Under the pieces are notes generated by a model. The model searched no databases and was not told where the DNA came from. It saw nothing but the letters and a program-made list of their open reading frames with translations. Positions 11,487 to 20,966 of a stretch of DNA of 64,000 nt are shown here, piece by piece. Position numbers and translations under genes: made by a program. Every line of letters begins with the position of its first letter. The stretch's first letter is position 1. Source of the stretch: Actinobacillus arthritidis (lineage in GTDB: Bacteria > Pseudomonadota > Gammaproteobacteria > Enterobacterales > Pasteurellaceae); NCBI RefSeq assembly GCF_029774155.1, contig NZ_CP103833.1:1550001-1614000 (forward strand), in the 5' to 3' direction.

Positions 11487-13022
11487 TTAATCAATCGGTG
11501 GCACGTAAGTACCGTTTACAATCGAATCTTTGATACGATCCGCTTCCGCTAATACTTGTGCTAATAACGCTTTCACGTTTTCCAAGGTTGCGATCGGGCT
11601 TAACGTGGTCATCTTAAGTGATTGTTTATCGCTCACTTTGGTTACACCGATATTTGCTTCGCCACGAGCGAAAAGCTCGTCCGCTACGTTTTGGTTTAAG
11701 GTATCGATAAATTCTGCCGGATAACCTTGCGGTACCACACGGAACAATACCGAGGCGAATTGGCTTGGCACTAACATTTCTAAGCCGTCAGTCGCGTTAA
11801 TATAGCCTTCCACTTCTTTAGTTAATTTCACACCGTGGTCAATCATTGAAGCATATAAGTCTTCACCTAACGCTTCTACCGTAAACCATAATTTTAATGC
11901 GTCAAAACGACGAGTGGTTTGTAATGATTTCGCCACTAAGTTCGGTACACCGTGTGCCTCGTCATATTCTGAATTAAGATAATCCGCTTTATAATCGATA
12001 AAACGATAGTTTGCCTGATCTTTTAATAAGAACGCACCACACGAAATACTTTGGAAGAAGTGTTTGTGGAAATCTAATGTGATTGAGTCAGTTTCCTCAA
12101 TACCGTCTAAGAAATGACGGAAATCTTTAGAAAGTAACAACGCACCGCCCCAAGTCGCATCTACGTGTAACCATGCACCGAATTTATTGGTGATGGCACG
12201 AATTTCTTTTAACGGATCGATTGCACCGGCGTCAGTCGTACCGGCTGTTGCCACCACACAAGCAACGATTTTGCCCTGTGCGGTTAAATCTGCCAATGTT
12301 TTCTCTAATGCTACAACGTCCATTTGAGCGTTTTCATTGCAAGGGACAGTTACCACAGATTGGAATCCCATTCCCATCATCGCCATATTTTTTTGCACTG
12401 AGAAGTGAGCATTTTCCGAGCAAACCACTTTTACATTTTTCATTGCATCTGCCGGAATACCGTCACGTTGCACAGACCATTCCGAGCCGTCTTCGTTTTT
12501 CCAGTTTTTCGCAATCGCCCAGTCACGTGCAAGTAATACGCCCATTAAGTTTGATTGCGTACCGCCTGAAGTAAACACGCCTGAAGTACCAGCACCATAG
12601 CCAACTTTTTGACGTAACCAATCAATTAAGTGTTCTTCCATAATTGAACCTGCTGGGCTTTGATCCCAAGAGTCCATTGATTGGTTGGTCGCATTAATTA
12701 ACACTTCCGCAATTTGGCTGGTTACCATTGTAGGGCAATGTAAGTGTGCAAGCGAGTGTGGGTGATGTACTTTAAGACTTGGTTTTAAGAAAATTTCCAC
12801 CAAGTGATCAAGCGATTGTTGTACGCCTACGCCTTCTTTTGACGGATTAAAGCCGTCAATTAATGCACGCATTTGCTTGATTGAACCGCCGGTATACATT
12901 TTGTCATTTTTTAACCAGGCACTAACCGCCTGCACCGCATTATTCATCGCATTTTCATAATCCGCGATCGATTGCGGATCATTACAGAAAAGTGATTGTC
13001 TGTGTTTTGAAATATCTATCAT
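11487..13022 (-). CDS. ddc: L-2,4-diaminobutyrate decarboxylase
   Basis: PLP-dependent group II decarboxylase that turns L-2,4-diaminobutyrate into 1,3-diaminopropane. 511 residues from the ATG at 13022. The PLP lysine sits in LDFHKHFF, with [13 protein letters not shown] and TSGGTQSN motifs upstream. The frame stays open to 13076 through hairpin DNA. I reject that extension because MIDISKHRQ follows a GAGAGAA ribosome site and the length then fits H. influenzae Ddc. It is second in the dat-ddc pair. Confidence 0.95.
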   Translation of the reverse strand: MIDISKHRQSLFCNDPQSIADYENAMNNAVQAVSAWLKNDKMYTGGSIKQMRALIDGFNPSKEGVGVQQSLDHLVEIFLKPSLKVHHPHSLAHLHCPTMVTSQIAEVLINATNQSMDSWDQSPAGSIMEEHLIDWLRQKVGYGAGTSGVFTSGGTQSNLMGVLLARDWAIAKNWKNEDGSEWSVQRDGIPADAMKNVKVVCSENAHFSVQKNMAMMGMGFQSVVTVPCNENAQMDVVALEKTLADLTAQGKIVACVVATAGTTDAGAIDPLKEIRAITNKFGAWLHVDATWGGALLLSKDFRHFLDGIEETDSITLDFHKHFFQSISCGAFLLKDQANYRFIDYKADYLNSEYDEAHGVPNLVAKSLQTTRRFDALKLWFTVEALGEDLYASMIDHGVKLTKEVEGYINATDGLEMLVPSQFASVLFRVVPQGYPAEFIDTLNQNVADELFARGEANIGVTKVSDKQSLKMTTLSPIATLENVKALLAQVLAEADRIKDSIVNGTYVPPID

Positions 13023-13036
13023 TTTTTCTCTCGCAC

Positions 13037-13144
13037 CTAGCACGAGCCGTGCTAGCTTAATTAAGCTCAGCCCCATTGGGGCTAGGATATAAAAAGAGCC
13101 ACAGCGTGGCTCAGATAAAGCACCCCTACACGGCTCGTGTAGGG
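13037..13144 (-). repeat. Cluster of four small hairpins between dat and ddc
   Basis: Four perfect inverted repeats with 3-base loops lie in tandem. 13037-13055 is CTAGCACG/CGTGCTAG; 13069-13083 is AGCCCC/GGGGCT; 13096-13112 is GAGCCAC/GTGGCTC; 13124-13144 is CCCTACACG/CGTGTAGGG. A 14-bp palindrome AGCTTAATTAAGCT (13054-13067) joins the first two. The cores of the outer hairpins (CACGAGCCGTG and CACGGCTCGTG) are exact complements, so they could also pair with each other. Confidence 0.7.
13089..13112 (-). terminator. Intercistronic terminator/attenuator between dat and ddc
   Basis: Read on the minus strand, the stem GAGCCAC-GCT-GTGGCTC is followed at once by TTTTTATAT. This is the classic shape of an intrinsic terminator, placed after dat and before ddc. 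It would lower or control ddc expression from the dat promoter. Confidence 0.6.
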
Positions 13145-13151
13145 TTTAGAA

Positions 13152-14516
13152 TTAGCCACGCACCGCTTTAATTGCATCCGCCACAGATTGTTTGAAGCGT
13201 TTGATAAACTCTTCACATTCCGCTTGGTTGATGTTTACTGCACAAAGCACACGTACTACGTTACCGCCACGTCCACCACGTTCTAACAATAATTTATTGT
13301 TGAAACACGCTTTTTGAATTGCAACCGCTAATTCACCGTCTTGTGGGTAAGCACCGGTTGTATCTTGCGGTTTACGCTCATCAACGATATCGATACCCAT
13401 CATTAAGCCACGACCACGTACATTACCGATACATGGAAATTCTTTGCTTAATTCACGTAATGCATTAGTTAAGTATTCGCCACGTTCTTGAGCATTTTTC
13501 GCTAAGTTTTCTTCACGCATAATTTTTAATGAAGCATAACCGGTTGCCATTGCTAATTGGTTACCACGGAAAGTACCGGTATGACCTGCCGGTCGCCATG
13601 CGTCAAATTCTTTACGAATTGCTAATACTGCTAATGGCAATGAACCGCCCACTGCTTTTGACATTACCACAACATCAGGTTCAACGCCTGCATGTTCGAA
13701 AGCGAACATTTTACCGCTACGGCAGAAACCTGCTTGAACCTCGTCCACAATCATTAGAATGCCGTGTTTTTTGGTTACTTCACGTACTTTTTGTAAGAAA
13801 CTGATAGGAGCAGGTACAACACCGCCCTCACCTTGAATTGCTTCTAAAATAACTGTCGCCGGTTTTACTACACCGCTTTCCACATCTTCAATAAAGTTTT
13901 CAAAATAGTGTTCAACCGCTTTTGCACCGGCTTCACCGCCGATACCGAACGGACAACGATATTCATGCGGATACGGCATAAATTGCACGCCTGCCATTAA
14001 GTTTTGTACGGCATTTTTCGCACTTAAGTTACCGGTTAATGATAATGCACCGTGTGTCATACCGTGGAAGCCACCTGAGAAGGCGATCACATTGCCACGA
14101 CCGGTATAAGTTTTGGCTAATTTGATTGCCGCTTCGTTAGCATCCGCACCTGATGGGCCGGTAAATTGAAGGATGTATTGATCTTTCGGGAAGAATGAAA
14201 GTAATTCTTCTGTGAATGCATCTTTTAATGGTGTGGTTAAATCAAGTGTATGTAACGGTAAACCGCTATCTAATACGTCTTTGATTGATTGCATTAATAC
14301 TGGGTGGTTGTGGCCTAATGCAAGTGTTCCTGCGCCCGCTAAGAAGTCGAGGTATTCATTACCTTCAACGTCTGTTACCCAACAACCTTGTGCTTTTGCG
14401 TAAGCAAAAGGTAATTTACGAGGATAACTACGAACATTTGATTCCATTTTATCTTGGCGATCTAAGAAATGTTTGTTTGATGCGAGAACTGCTTTTACAG
14501 GAGTGGTAATTGTCAT
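13152..14516 (-). CDS. dat: Diaminobutyrate--2-oxoglutarate aminotransferase
   Basis: Class III PLP aminotransferase making L-2,4-diaminobutyrate from aspartate semialdehyde, the substrate of ddc downstream. 454 residues. [18 protein letters not shown], the [11 protein letters not shown] motif and the PLP lysine in [13 protein letters not shown] are visible. Ribosome site AGAAGG about 11 bases upstream of the ATG. With ddc it supplies 1,3-diaminopropane. Confidence 0.95.
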   Translation of the reverse strand: MTITTPVKAVLASNKHFLDRQDKMESNVRSYPRKLPFAYAKAQGCWVTDVEGNEYLDFLAGAGTLALGHNHPVLMQSIKDVLDSGLPLHTLDLTTPLKDAFTEELLSFFPKDQYILQFTGPSGADANEAAIKLAKTYTGRGNVIAFSGGFHGMTHGALSLTGNLSAKNAVQNLMAGVQFMPYPHEYRCPFGIGGEAGAKAVEHYFENFIEDVESGVVKPATVILEAIQGEGGVVPAPISFLQKVREVTKKHGILMIVDEVQAGFCRSGKMFAFEHAGVEPDVVVMSKAVGGSLPLAVLAIRKEFDAWRPAGHTGTFRGNQLAMATGYASLKIMREENLAKNAQERGEYLTNALRELSKEFPCIGNVRGRGLMMGIDIVDERKPQDTTGAYPQDGELAVAIQKACFNNKLLLERGGRGGNVVRVLCAVNINQAECEEFIKRFKQSVADAIKAVRG

Positions 14517-14842
14517 TTGAAATAAAACCTTCTAAAAAGAGGTGAAAAAAATAAGTCGGGTGCCTTGCGGGAAGCCTAAGCTTTCTGATTCTAAAAAACA
14601 GATGCCATGGGGCATTTGACTCGCTACTTATTAAAAAAAGCGTTTCAGCTTTTTTGTTTTTACCCTATATCTCCCAAAGAAAAGAATTGTGGGATAGGTT
14701 GGAAACAAGCTCAAATGTAGGGCTACATTTAAGGACGGCTAATAGTACATTTTTTTTGCAAAAAAGGAAGTAATTTTTACCGCTTACGGCAAGTTCTAAG
14801 CCTAACAGTTCAAAATCGAAACGATTACTTAATATTACATAT
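14517..14842 (-). promoter_or_regulatory. Hairpin-rich dat leader region
   Basis: About 330 bp between the rpmG terminator and dat. It holds a strong stem AAATGTAG/CTACATTT (14713-14730) and a bulged stem CCTAT..CCCA/TGGGATAGG (about 14663-14698). A weak terminator-like AAAAAAGC/GCTTTTTT (14634-14655) has a T run on the minus strand. The candidate leader ORF lies closest to dat. TTAGGCTT occurs near both ends. I could not match it to a known riboswitch. Confidence 0.4.
14532..14615 (-). CDS. Putative 27-codon leader peptide upstream of dat
   Basis: An ATG at 14615 opens a 27-codon frame beginning MPHGICFLES and ending in a stop at 14532, overlapping the dat ribosome site. Its start codon lies inside a small hairpin (ATGCC-CCAT-GGCAT). 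It has only a weak GAG-type ribosome site. Placement and structure suggest translational or attenuation control of dat; translation is not shown. Confidence 0.35.
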   Translation of the reverse strand: MPHGICFLESESLGFPQGTRLIFFTSF

Positions 14843-14866
14843 AAAAAAACCCGACTTAAAGTCGGG
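14843..14866 (-). terminator. Terminator of rpmB-rpmG
   Basis: Stem CCCGAC/GTCGGG (extended by TT/AA pairs), loop TTAAA, followed on the minus strand by seven T. It lies 20 bp after the rpmG stop. Confidence 0.75.
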
Positions 14867-14885
14867 TTCTTAAAACTGAATCAAA

Positions 14886-15056
14886 TTATTTGATTTTAGC
14901 TTCTTTATAAACAACGTGTTTACGCACAACTGGATCAAATTTTTTGATTTCCATTTTTTCAGGCATATTACGTTTGTTTTTAGTTGTTGTGTAGAAGTGA
15001 CCAGTTTCAGCAGTTGAAACTAATTTGATTTTCTCACGATTACCTTTAGTCGCCAT
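14886..15056 (-). CDS. rpmG: 50S ribosomal protein L33
   Basis: A 56-residue basic protein starting [13 protein letters not shown], with the L33 core [21 protein letters not shown] written across the centre. It has no CXXC pairs, so it is the zinc-independent form. It lies 11 bp after rpmB and is cotranscribed with it. Confidence 0.96.
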   Translation of the reverse strand: MATKGNREKIKLVSTAETGHFYTTTKNKRNMPEKMEIKKFDPVVRKHVVYKEAKIK

Positions 15057-15067
15057 TGGTTAGCTCC

Positions 15068-15304
15068 TTAGATTTTTTCGCCACGAGCACGGATTTCAGC
15101 TAATACTGCATCGATGCCTTTTTTATCGATAATACGCATACCTTTCGCTGTTAAGCGTAAAGTTACGAAACGGTTTTCACTTTCAACCCAGAAACGGTGA
15201 GTGTGTAAGTTAGGTAAAAAACGACGACGAGTCGCGTTTAATGCGTGTGAGCGGTTGTTACCAACTGCTGGACGCTTGCCGGTTACTTGGCAAACTCTTG
15301 ACAT
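15068..15304 (-). CDS. rpmB: 50S ribosomal protein L28
   Basis: A 78-residue basic protein with the L28 start [12 protein letters not shown] and the motif [16 protein letters not shown]. Length and order (rpmB then rpmG) are as in other gammaproteobacteria. The gap to radC should hold the promoter. Confidence 0.97.
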
Positions 15305-15459
15305 TTTAATTCTCCAATTACTTAAGTAACGTTTAAATGGTTCGGGCGATTAGGACTCATATCAGTTTATCTAATTGCCTCGTCAGGCTCAGCCCGACCA
15401 AAGTCATATTTAAAGACCACGGATTATACTCGCTTTAATGGCGTTATTCAAGCCTCAAT

Positions 15460-16133
15460 TTATGAATTATTTCGGCGATACTTTTCTTCCTCAAAAGAAA
15501 AATAATTGCCTTTTCCAACCACAATATGATCAACAAAACGAATTTCAACCAAATCACACGCCACTTCAATCTTTCTGGTTAACGCTCTGTCCGATTCCGA
15601 AGGCGTACAATTCCCCGAAGGATGATTATGAGCGACAATAATTGCGCCGCATTATATTTTAATGCCGCTTTAATAATTTCTCTAGGATGTATCGTTGCTT
15701 GGTTAATCGTACCGTAAAACATTTTTTCTTTTTTAATTAAATGGTTTTGATTATCCAAGAACATTACCATAAATACTTCCCGTTCTTCCGATTCTAGCTC
15801 ACTCTGAAAACACATCACTGCCAAATGAGGCTCATTAATATTTTCCCTGACTTGCATTTGTTGTGCCAAATAACGCTTGGTCATTTCTTTAGCCGCCTGT
15901 AATTGAATAAATTGCGTTTTGCCTAATCCTTTAATTTGACAGAATGCTTTTAAATCCGCACTCAACAATCCCCTTAACGAACCAAAGTGTTTTAGCACCG
16001 CTTCAGACAACTGCATCACTGGTATCCCTTTAATGCCGGTACGCAAAAAAATGGCTAATAATTCATAATCGGTTAAAGATTCCACACCATAAGCCAATAG
16101 CTTTTCCCTTGGCATTAATTCGTTATCATTCAT
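15460..16133 (-). CDS. radC: JAB/MPN-domain protein RadC, frameshifted
   Basis: RadC-family protein with a helix-hairpin-helix N-terminus and a JAB1/MPN metalloprotease-like C-terminus; its role is unclear. The frame is good through REIIKAALKYNAA and then breaks. The JAB motif AHNHPSG and the end FSFEEEKYRRNNS continue in another frame to 15460. One missing base near 15644-15650 (GCGGCG-CA) explains it. Repaired length is about 224 residues, like E. coli. In H. influenzae radC belongs to the competence regulon, and a CRP-S-like site lies upstream. Confidence 0.88.
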
Positions 16134-16209
16134 TATTTTTACTCAATTCACTGAAATAACCCCGAAGCATAAATAAGCAAACTTATTGAAGCAAAAAGGT
16201 AATGCTATT

Positions 16210-16231
16210 TTTTCGATATGGATCGCAAAAA
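16210..16231 (-). promoter_or_regulatory. CRP-S-type competence site upstream of radC
   Basis: On the minus strand the site reads TTTTTGCGATCCATATCG then AAAA. It matches the Pasteurellaceae CRP-S pattern TGCGA-N6-TCGCA with one mismatch, and it has the T and A tracts on each side. It lies about 80-100 bases upstream of the radC start. CRP-S sites need both CRP and Sxy/TfoX. Confidence 0.6.
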
Positions 16232-16331
16232 TCACTTTATTGTGAGTGAGTGCTTATTCAGGTAGAATGATACTAGTGATTTTCTTTGCAAAGCAGAGAA
16301 ATGAATTAGAGATTAAAAGGAATAGCTATGC

Positions 16332-17531
16332 TTGCATAATAAGAAAATTTTAGTCGGTATTACCGGCGGTATTGCCGCTTATAAAACGATTGAATTAATT
16401 CGTCTTTTCAAAAAAGCCAATGCCGATGTGCGAGTGGTTTTAACGCCGGTCGCCGAAGCATTTGTGACTCCACTTACCTTACAAGCAATTTCAGGCAATG
16501 CCGTTTCTAATTCCTTATTAGATCCGCAAGCGGAACTCGCAATGGGTCATATTGAATTAGCAAAATGGGCGGATATCGTGGTTATTGCGCCGGCGTCTGC
16601 CGATTTTATCGCTCGTTTACGTGCCGGTATGGCAAATGATTTACTCTCTACCCTCTGTTTAGCAACCGCCAGCCCTATTTTACTCGCACCGGCAATGAAT
16701 CAACAAATGTTTAAACAAACGGTTACGCAAGAAAATTTAGCCGTTTTAGCCAATCGTGGCGTGCAGATGATCGGCCCGAACAGCGGCTTCCAAGCTTGTG
16801 GTGATGTCGGTGCTGGCAGAATGTCCGAGCCGAATGAGATCTTCCAAACGGTATACGATCACTTTAATCACACACAAGATCTGAAAGATCTTAGCGTGAC
16901 CATTACCGCCGGTCCAACCCGTGAATCAATCGATCCGGTTCGTTATATCAGCAATCATAGCTCCGGCAAAATGGGCTTTGCGATTGCTGAAGCATTTGCC
17001 AAACGTGGTGCACAAGTAAATCTGATTGCCGGCCCAGTCAATCTTGCCACACCGGCAAATGTCGCCCGAATTAATGTAGAATCAGCACTAGAAATGGAGC
17101 AACAAGCGGTCAAATTTGCCCAAAAATCTGCAATTTTTATCGGTTGTCTTGCGGTTGCCGATTATCGAATGGCAGAAGTCGCGCCACAGAAAATCAAAAA
17201 AACCACTGATAATGACGAGCTGATGCTTAAATTAGTGAAAAATCCGGACATTATCGCCAATGTGGCAAATTTAACCGAAAATCGCCCGTTTACTGTCGGT
17301 TTTGCCGCAGAAACGCAAGATGTAGCGAACTACGCTAAAGATAAACTTAAACGCAAGAACTTAGATTTAATCTGTGCGAATGATGTTTCGGGTGGACAAG
17401 TGTTCGGACAGGATCACAACTCGCTCCACTTGTTCTGGAAAAACGGCGAGAAAAAATTACCGCTTGCGGATAAGGGAAAATTGGCTGAAAGTTTGGTGCA
17501 GGAAATTGTTGAGCGATTTCAAGCAAAATAG
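16332..17531 (+). CDS. coaBC: Bifunctional phosphopantothenoylcysteine decarboxylase/ligase
   Basis: Two steps of coenzyme A synthesis. About 400 residues: N-terminal flavin decarboxylase CoaC ([25 protein letters not shown]) and C-terminal ligase CoaB ([14 protein letters not shown]). The long frame starts at a TTG (16332). An ATG at 16328, six bases after AAAAGGA, is out of frame: ATG CTT GCA TAA. One T fewer would give ATG CTG CAT AAT AAG in frame, so the true start is probably 16328 with a one-base error. Confidence 0.93.
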   Translation: MHNKKILVGITGGIAAYKTIELIRLFKKANADVRVVLTPVAEAFVTPLTLQAISGNAVSNSLLDPQAELAMGHIELAKWADIVVIAPASADFIARLRAGMANDLLSTLCLATASPILLAPAMNQQMFKQTVTQENLAVLANRGVQMIGPNSGFQACGDVGAGRMSEPNEIFQTVYDHFNHTQDLKDLSVTITAGPTRESIDPVRYISNHSSGKMGFAIAEAFAKRGAQVNLIAGPVNLATPANVARINVESALEMEQQAVKFAQKSAIFIGCLAVADYRMAEVAPQKIKKTTDNDELMLKLVKNPDIIANVANLTENRPFTVGFAAETQDVANYAKDKLKRKNLDLICANDVSGGQVFGQDHNSLHLFWKNGEKKLPLADKGKLAESLVQEIVERFQAK

Positions 17532-17540
17532 GACACAAAA

Positions 17541-18137
17541 ATGCAATTAAATTACGAATTAACCCCCGACAGTTATATTAAAGGACTACAGCAAGCTAAT
17601 CTCATTTTTAGCAAACGAACTTGGCAGTCTCACCTTATTCGTGCTCTGCTCAGTTTTCCATTCATCTGTTTTATTCTTTGGTGGTGGTTCACGTTTTTTG
17701 AGCAACAAAATGCGATATTGGAAATGCTTGGTAGTTGTTATGAATTGCTCGATGAGTTTCTCAATGACGTTCAACAAACCAATCGTTGGTTAGCGATCTC
17801 TACGATCATGTTGGTGATTGTTGCCAGAGCGAAGCCATATATTGAAATGGTATTACGTTGGAACAAAGCGTTCAGCCATTATTCGCCAATGCTGATGAAT
17901 AACCGCATTGAACTGCGTGAAAACGAGCTGTTTCGCCAAAGTGATATGGGCTCAACGCTCAGTTTTTACGAGAAACTCTATGCCGTTGAACAGAGCAAAG
18001 ATTTTGTGCTGATCTTTTTTGATAGAGGTGCGGTCAGCCACGTTATTCCGAAAAGCGCTTTTACAGATCAGGCTCAGGTTGATGAATTTGTGGCAATAAT
18101 TCGCCATAAAATGTCGCAAAAAACTGTGGAAAAATAA
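17541..18137 (+). CDS. Putative membrane protein with YcxB-like C-terminus
   Basis: 198 residues with two hydrophobic segments (about 30-50 and 82-95) followed by a soluble tail. The tail is rich in beta pattern (LRENELFRQSDMGSTLSFYEKLYAVE...VLIFFDRGAVSHVIPKSAF), resembling YcxB-like domains. Function is unknown. It lies 10 bp after coaBC and starts a run of four genes that, from memory, does not exist between coaBC and dut in H. influenzae. Confidence 0.6.
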   Translation: MQLNYELTPDSYIKGLQQANLIFSKRTWQSHLIRALLSFPFICFILWWWFTFFEQQNAILEMLGSCYELLDEFLNDVQQTNRWLAISTIMLVIVARAKPYIEMVLRWNKAFSHYSPMLMNNRIELRENELFRQSDMGSTLSFYEKLYAVEQSKDFVLIFFDRGAVSHVIPKSAFTDQAQVDEFVAIIRHKMSQKTVEK

Positions 18138-18199
18138 CCGCTTACAAGCGGTCAAAAACCACTAAAAATTTGCAAATTGAATAAAAAACGGAGCGCCAA

Positions 18200-18487
18200 A
18201 TGGCGAAAAAAATTTTGATAACGTTAGGGGCGATTTTGGGCTTAGCGACACTTGTCGCAACAGTATTTTTCCATCTGCTTGGACAAAGTTTGGGGAAAGC
18301 TGATCCAACACCGAAATTTATCACGACTGAGCCGATGACAGCGAAACATCTGGCATTACCTATGGAAACAACGATTTTCTACGACGGTAGTAAAACAAGG
18401 GCGAAATATCAGCAAGAAAAGCCGTTAAAAGAGGAGCTTGTTTCGAGTATCCATCTTCCGATAACTAAGCCATTAATGTGGGGCTAA
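18200..18487 (+). CDS. Unrecognised small membrane-anchored protein
   Basis: 95 residues with one N-terminal hydrophobic segment (ILITLGAILGLATLVATVFF) and a polar remainder, so probably an anchored or exported protein. I do not recognise it. It ends with TAA directly followed by the ATG of the next frame, which is in the same reading frame. The two could be halves of one gene split by a stop. Confidence 0.5.
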   Translation: MAKKILITLGAILGLATLVATVFFHLLGQSLGKADPTPKFITTEPMTAKHLALPMETTIFYDGSKTRAKYQQEKPLKEELVSSIHLPITKPLMWG

Positions 18488-18772
18488 ATGCCCGTGACAG
18501 ACTTTTCGGATTACAATACGCATCTTCTTATTAACCCGATTTGGGAGGCAGAGATTAAATCAACCCACCGCTTTTTTAAGCTGTGGCGTGAATGCAATAA
18601 TCATCTTGCTTTTCGGGTGAAAGACAAAACAAGTTGGCAGTTTAACCCTCACAACTTTGAGGTTTCCCCTGAATTTGGTCGCGGCTTTAATGAAAATTTC
18701 AAGGCTGGCTCGCCGAAAATGCAGGAAATGATTGAGGTGTGGCAACATTTGCAAAAAAACACCAAAAAATAA
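18488..18772 (+). CDS. Unrecognised 94-residue protein, possibly the C-terminal half of its neighbour
   Basis: Starts at the ATG that follows the TAA of the preceding gene with no gap and in the same frame (TAAATG). A GGGG stretch four bases before the stop could serve as a ribosome site. The protein is rich in Trp, Phe and Asn, with no signal peptide. I do not recognise it. Whether it is separate or a read-through product is open. Confidence 0.45.
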   Translation: MPVTDFSDYNTHLLINPIWEAEIKSTHRFFKLWRECNNHLAFRVKDKTSWQFNPHNFEVSPEFGRGFNENFKAGSPKMQEMIEVWQHLQKNTKK

Positions 18773-18796
18773 CCGCTTGTATCAGGAATATCATCA

Positions 18797-19540
18797 ATGA
18801 AAAAAATTCTCAGCATTGCACTACTTATGCTTTCATCAACTGGGCTTGCGAATAGCCCGATTAAAGCTCAAACAATGAAATTGGTGCATAATGAGGCTAA
18901 AAGTCTGGAGCTTTGTCGCCAGTTACCGAAATGTAGCAGTTTAGTGAGGTTATACCAAGCGACAAATGGCGACCTCTATTTGAGCGATGGCACGCCTCAG
19001 TTAGCCCTTTTCCCGAAAAGTAATGGCTATAAACTGAAAAATCATTGGGATTTTTCCAATTATCAACATCGGGCTGGTAATTTTGCTGAGCTAGAAGCAG
19101 AACCCTATTATAGCATTGCTCCTGCTCTCTACCCTTTAGCAGAGGGCAAATGGGCAATAGCGTTAGAGAAAGTCTGGTCTGAAATGTATTCGGGCGGTTC
19201 TCGTAGTGCCAGTTTTGCCGATTTCTTACAAATCAATGAGGACAACAGTTACCAACTGGCACTACAAGCCATTTACTTTTATGAAGGCGAGATGATTAGA
19301 GCCTGCTTTAGTGAAGAAGATGTGCAAAAATTACACCAATGCCACGATACAGCAGATACCATTTTAAAAATTCGCTATCAAGATGTCGGCAAACCTTACT
19401 ATCAATGGCATTTAACCTATACACAAACAGAGCAACATTCTACGGACAAAAAACCTCGCAAGCTCAAAGAGTGGACAAACACTGTAATGCCGTTTGATAA
19501 ATGTAACGTGCAAGCATTATGCGATGATGAGAAAGATTAG
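18797..19540 (+). CDS. Unrecognised exported protein
   Basis: 247 residues with a clear Sec signal peptide ([20 protein letters not shown]). The mature part has six cysteines, several in pairs near residues 35-45, 176-190 and 237-242, which suits a periplasmic disulfide protein. No domain recognised. Last of four genes inserted between coaBC and dut; a USS follows it. Confidence 0.55.
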   Translation: MKKILSIALLMLSSTGLANSPIKAQTMKLVHNEAKSLELCRQLPKCSSLVRLYQATNGDLYLSDGTPQLALFPKSNGYKLKNHWDFSNYQHRAGNFAELEAEPYYSIAPALYPLAEGKWAIALEKVWSEMYSGGSRSASFADFLQINEDNSYQLALQAIYFYEGEMIRACFSEEDVQKLHQCHDTADTILKIRYQDVGKPYYQWHLTYTQTEQHSTDKKPRKLKEWTNTVMPFDKCNVQALCDDEKD

Positions 19541-19599
19541 AAAATTTGCTTTTATCGCAAGCGGTCAAAAAAGATAAAAATTTTACAAAAGGACAAACA

Positions 19600-20055
19600 A
19601 TGAAACAGATCGATTTAAAAATTTTAGACAGCCGTATCGGCACCGAATTTCCGCTCCCGACCTATGCAACCGAAGGCTCGGCAGGCTTGGATTTGCGAGC
19701 GTTAATCAACGAGCCGATGACGGTAAAAGCGGGGCAAACCGTGCTGATTCCAACGGGGATTTCAATCTACATCGCCGATCCAAACTTGGCGGCGGTGATC
19801 TTACCCCGCTCAGGTTTGGGGCATAAAAATGGGATCGTGCTCGGCAACTTAGTTGGCTTAATTGACAGCGACTACCAAGGGCCTTTAATGGTATCATTAT
19901 GGAATCGTAGCCAAGAAGACTTTACCGTGAATGTCGGCGACCGTATCGCTCAACTGGCTTTCATCCCAGTAGTTCAGGCAAGTTTCAATATCGTGCAAGA
20001 TTTTGAACAAACCGAGCGTGGCGAAGGTGGTTTCGGGCATTCGGGTAAGCAATAA
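19600..20055 (+). CDS. dut: Deoxyuridine 5'-triphosphate nucleotidohydrolase
   Basis: Hydrolyses dUTP to dUMP, keeping uracil out of DNA. 151 residues, standard for the trimeric enzyme. Motifs [30 protein letters not shown] and the flexible C-terminal [10 protein letters not shown] are all present. I start at the ATG at 19600 after AAAGGA, not at the upstream open frame. slmA follows after 11 bp. Confidence 0.97.
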   Translation: MKQIDLKILDSRIGTEFPLPTYATEGSAGLDLRALINEPMTVKAGQTVLIPTGISIYIADPNLAAVILPRSGLGHKNGIVLGNLVGLIDSDYQGPLMVSLWNRSQEDFTVNVGDRIAQLAFIPVVQASFNIVQDFEQTERGEGGFGHSGKQ

Positions 20056-20066
20056 TAGGATTCACT

Positions 20067-20672
20067 ATGACAGAGCCTAAAATTAAAATGCCGAAAAAAT
20101 CCGTGGTGGAACGTCGCCAGCAAGTGCTGGAAGTGTTAATCGGGTTACTAAATTCTGAAGACGGTATGCGACGAGTAACCACCGAGCGTTTAGCCGCGGT
20201 GGGTGTATCAGAAGGGGCGTTATATCGCTATTTCTCAAGTAAAACCAAAATGTTTGAAGCATTAATTGAACGTATCGAGCAAACGCTAACCAGTTATATT
20301 AATGCCAGCAAACGCAAAGAAAATTCGACTGCATTAGCAGTGAAAGCCATTCTCTATACCGTAATCGAATTTGCTCGCAAAAATCCGGGGGTAACTCGTA
20401 TTCTAACCGGCCATGCACTTATGTTTGAAGACGATCAATTAAAAGTTCGTGTTGCAAAATTTTTTGACGGCTTGGAGTTTCAATTTGCTAATATTTTACA
20501 AATGAGTAAATTACGTGAAGGTAAATCCTTTGAAGATGAACGTGCGTTAGCTGGTTATTTGGTTAATTTTTGTGAAGGTCAATTTTTACGTTTAGTACGT
20601 TCTAACTTCAGTTATAACCAACACCAACATTTCGAAAAACAATGGGCATTAATTAAACCGTTATTTGAGTAA
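20067..20672 (+). CDS. slmA: Nucleoid occlusion factor SlmA
   Basis: TetR-family DNA-binding protein that blocks FtsZ assembly over the nucleoid. 201 residues. The N-terminal helix-turn-helix reads [20 protein letters not shown]. It lies directly after dut, as in E. coli and H. influenzae. Confidence 0.96.
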   Translation: MTEPKIKMPKKSVVERRQQVLEVLIGLLNSEDGMRRVTTERLAAVGVSEGALYRYFSSKTKMFEALIERIEQTLTSYINASKRKENSTALAVKAILYTVIEFARKNPGVTRILTGHALMFEDDQLKVRVAKFFDGLEFQFANILQMSKLREGKSFEDERALAGYLVNFCEGQFLRLVRSNFSYNQHQHFEKQWALIKPLFE

Positions 20673-20677
20673 ATTTT

Positions 20678-20896
20678 ATGATTATTCCATGGCAAGAACT
20701 TGAGCCTGAAACATTAAATAATGTCTTAGACTCATTTATTTTACGAGAAGGCACCGATTACGGTGAGAGAGAGCTATCTTTAGAGGAAAAACGTGAACGT
20801 TTATTCGCTCAGTTAAAGGCGGATAAAGTCGTGATTGTGTGGTCTGAACTTCATCAAAGCCTTGATATTAAAGATAAAAAATCTTTCTTAGGCTAA
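20678..20896 (+). CDS. yheU: UPF0270 (YheU-family) protein
   Basis: 72 residues with the family start MIIPWQELEPETLNN and REGTDYGERE, and the end IVWSELHQSLDI. Function is unknown. It lies 5 bp after slmA, so probably cotranscribed. Its position before crp is as in H. influenzae. Confidence 0.9.
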   Translation: MIIPWQELEPETLNNVLDSFILREGTDYGERELSLEEKRERLFAQLKADKVVIVWSELHQSLDIKDKKSFLG

Positions 20897-20966
20897 TTCA
20901 TACTCCCGTGATACAATCGCAAAGTTTAAACATTAAAAGCTATAAAAGAATTTATCGAGGTTTTTT

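Noticed and set aside
13023..13076. Alternative ddc start at 13076
   Set aside because: The extra codons come from hairpin DNA (13037-13067), and the ATG at 13022 has the ribosome site and family length.
18897..19157. Minus-strand open frame opposite the exported-protein gene
   Set aside because: It has no ribosome site and is antisense to a frame with a clear signal peptide.
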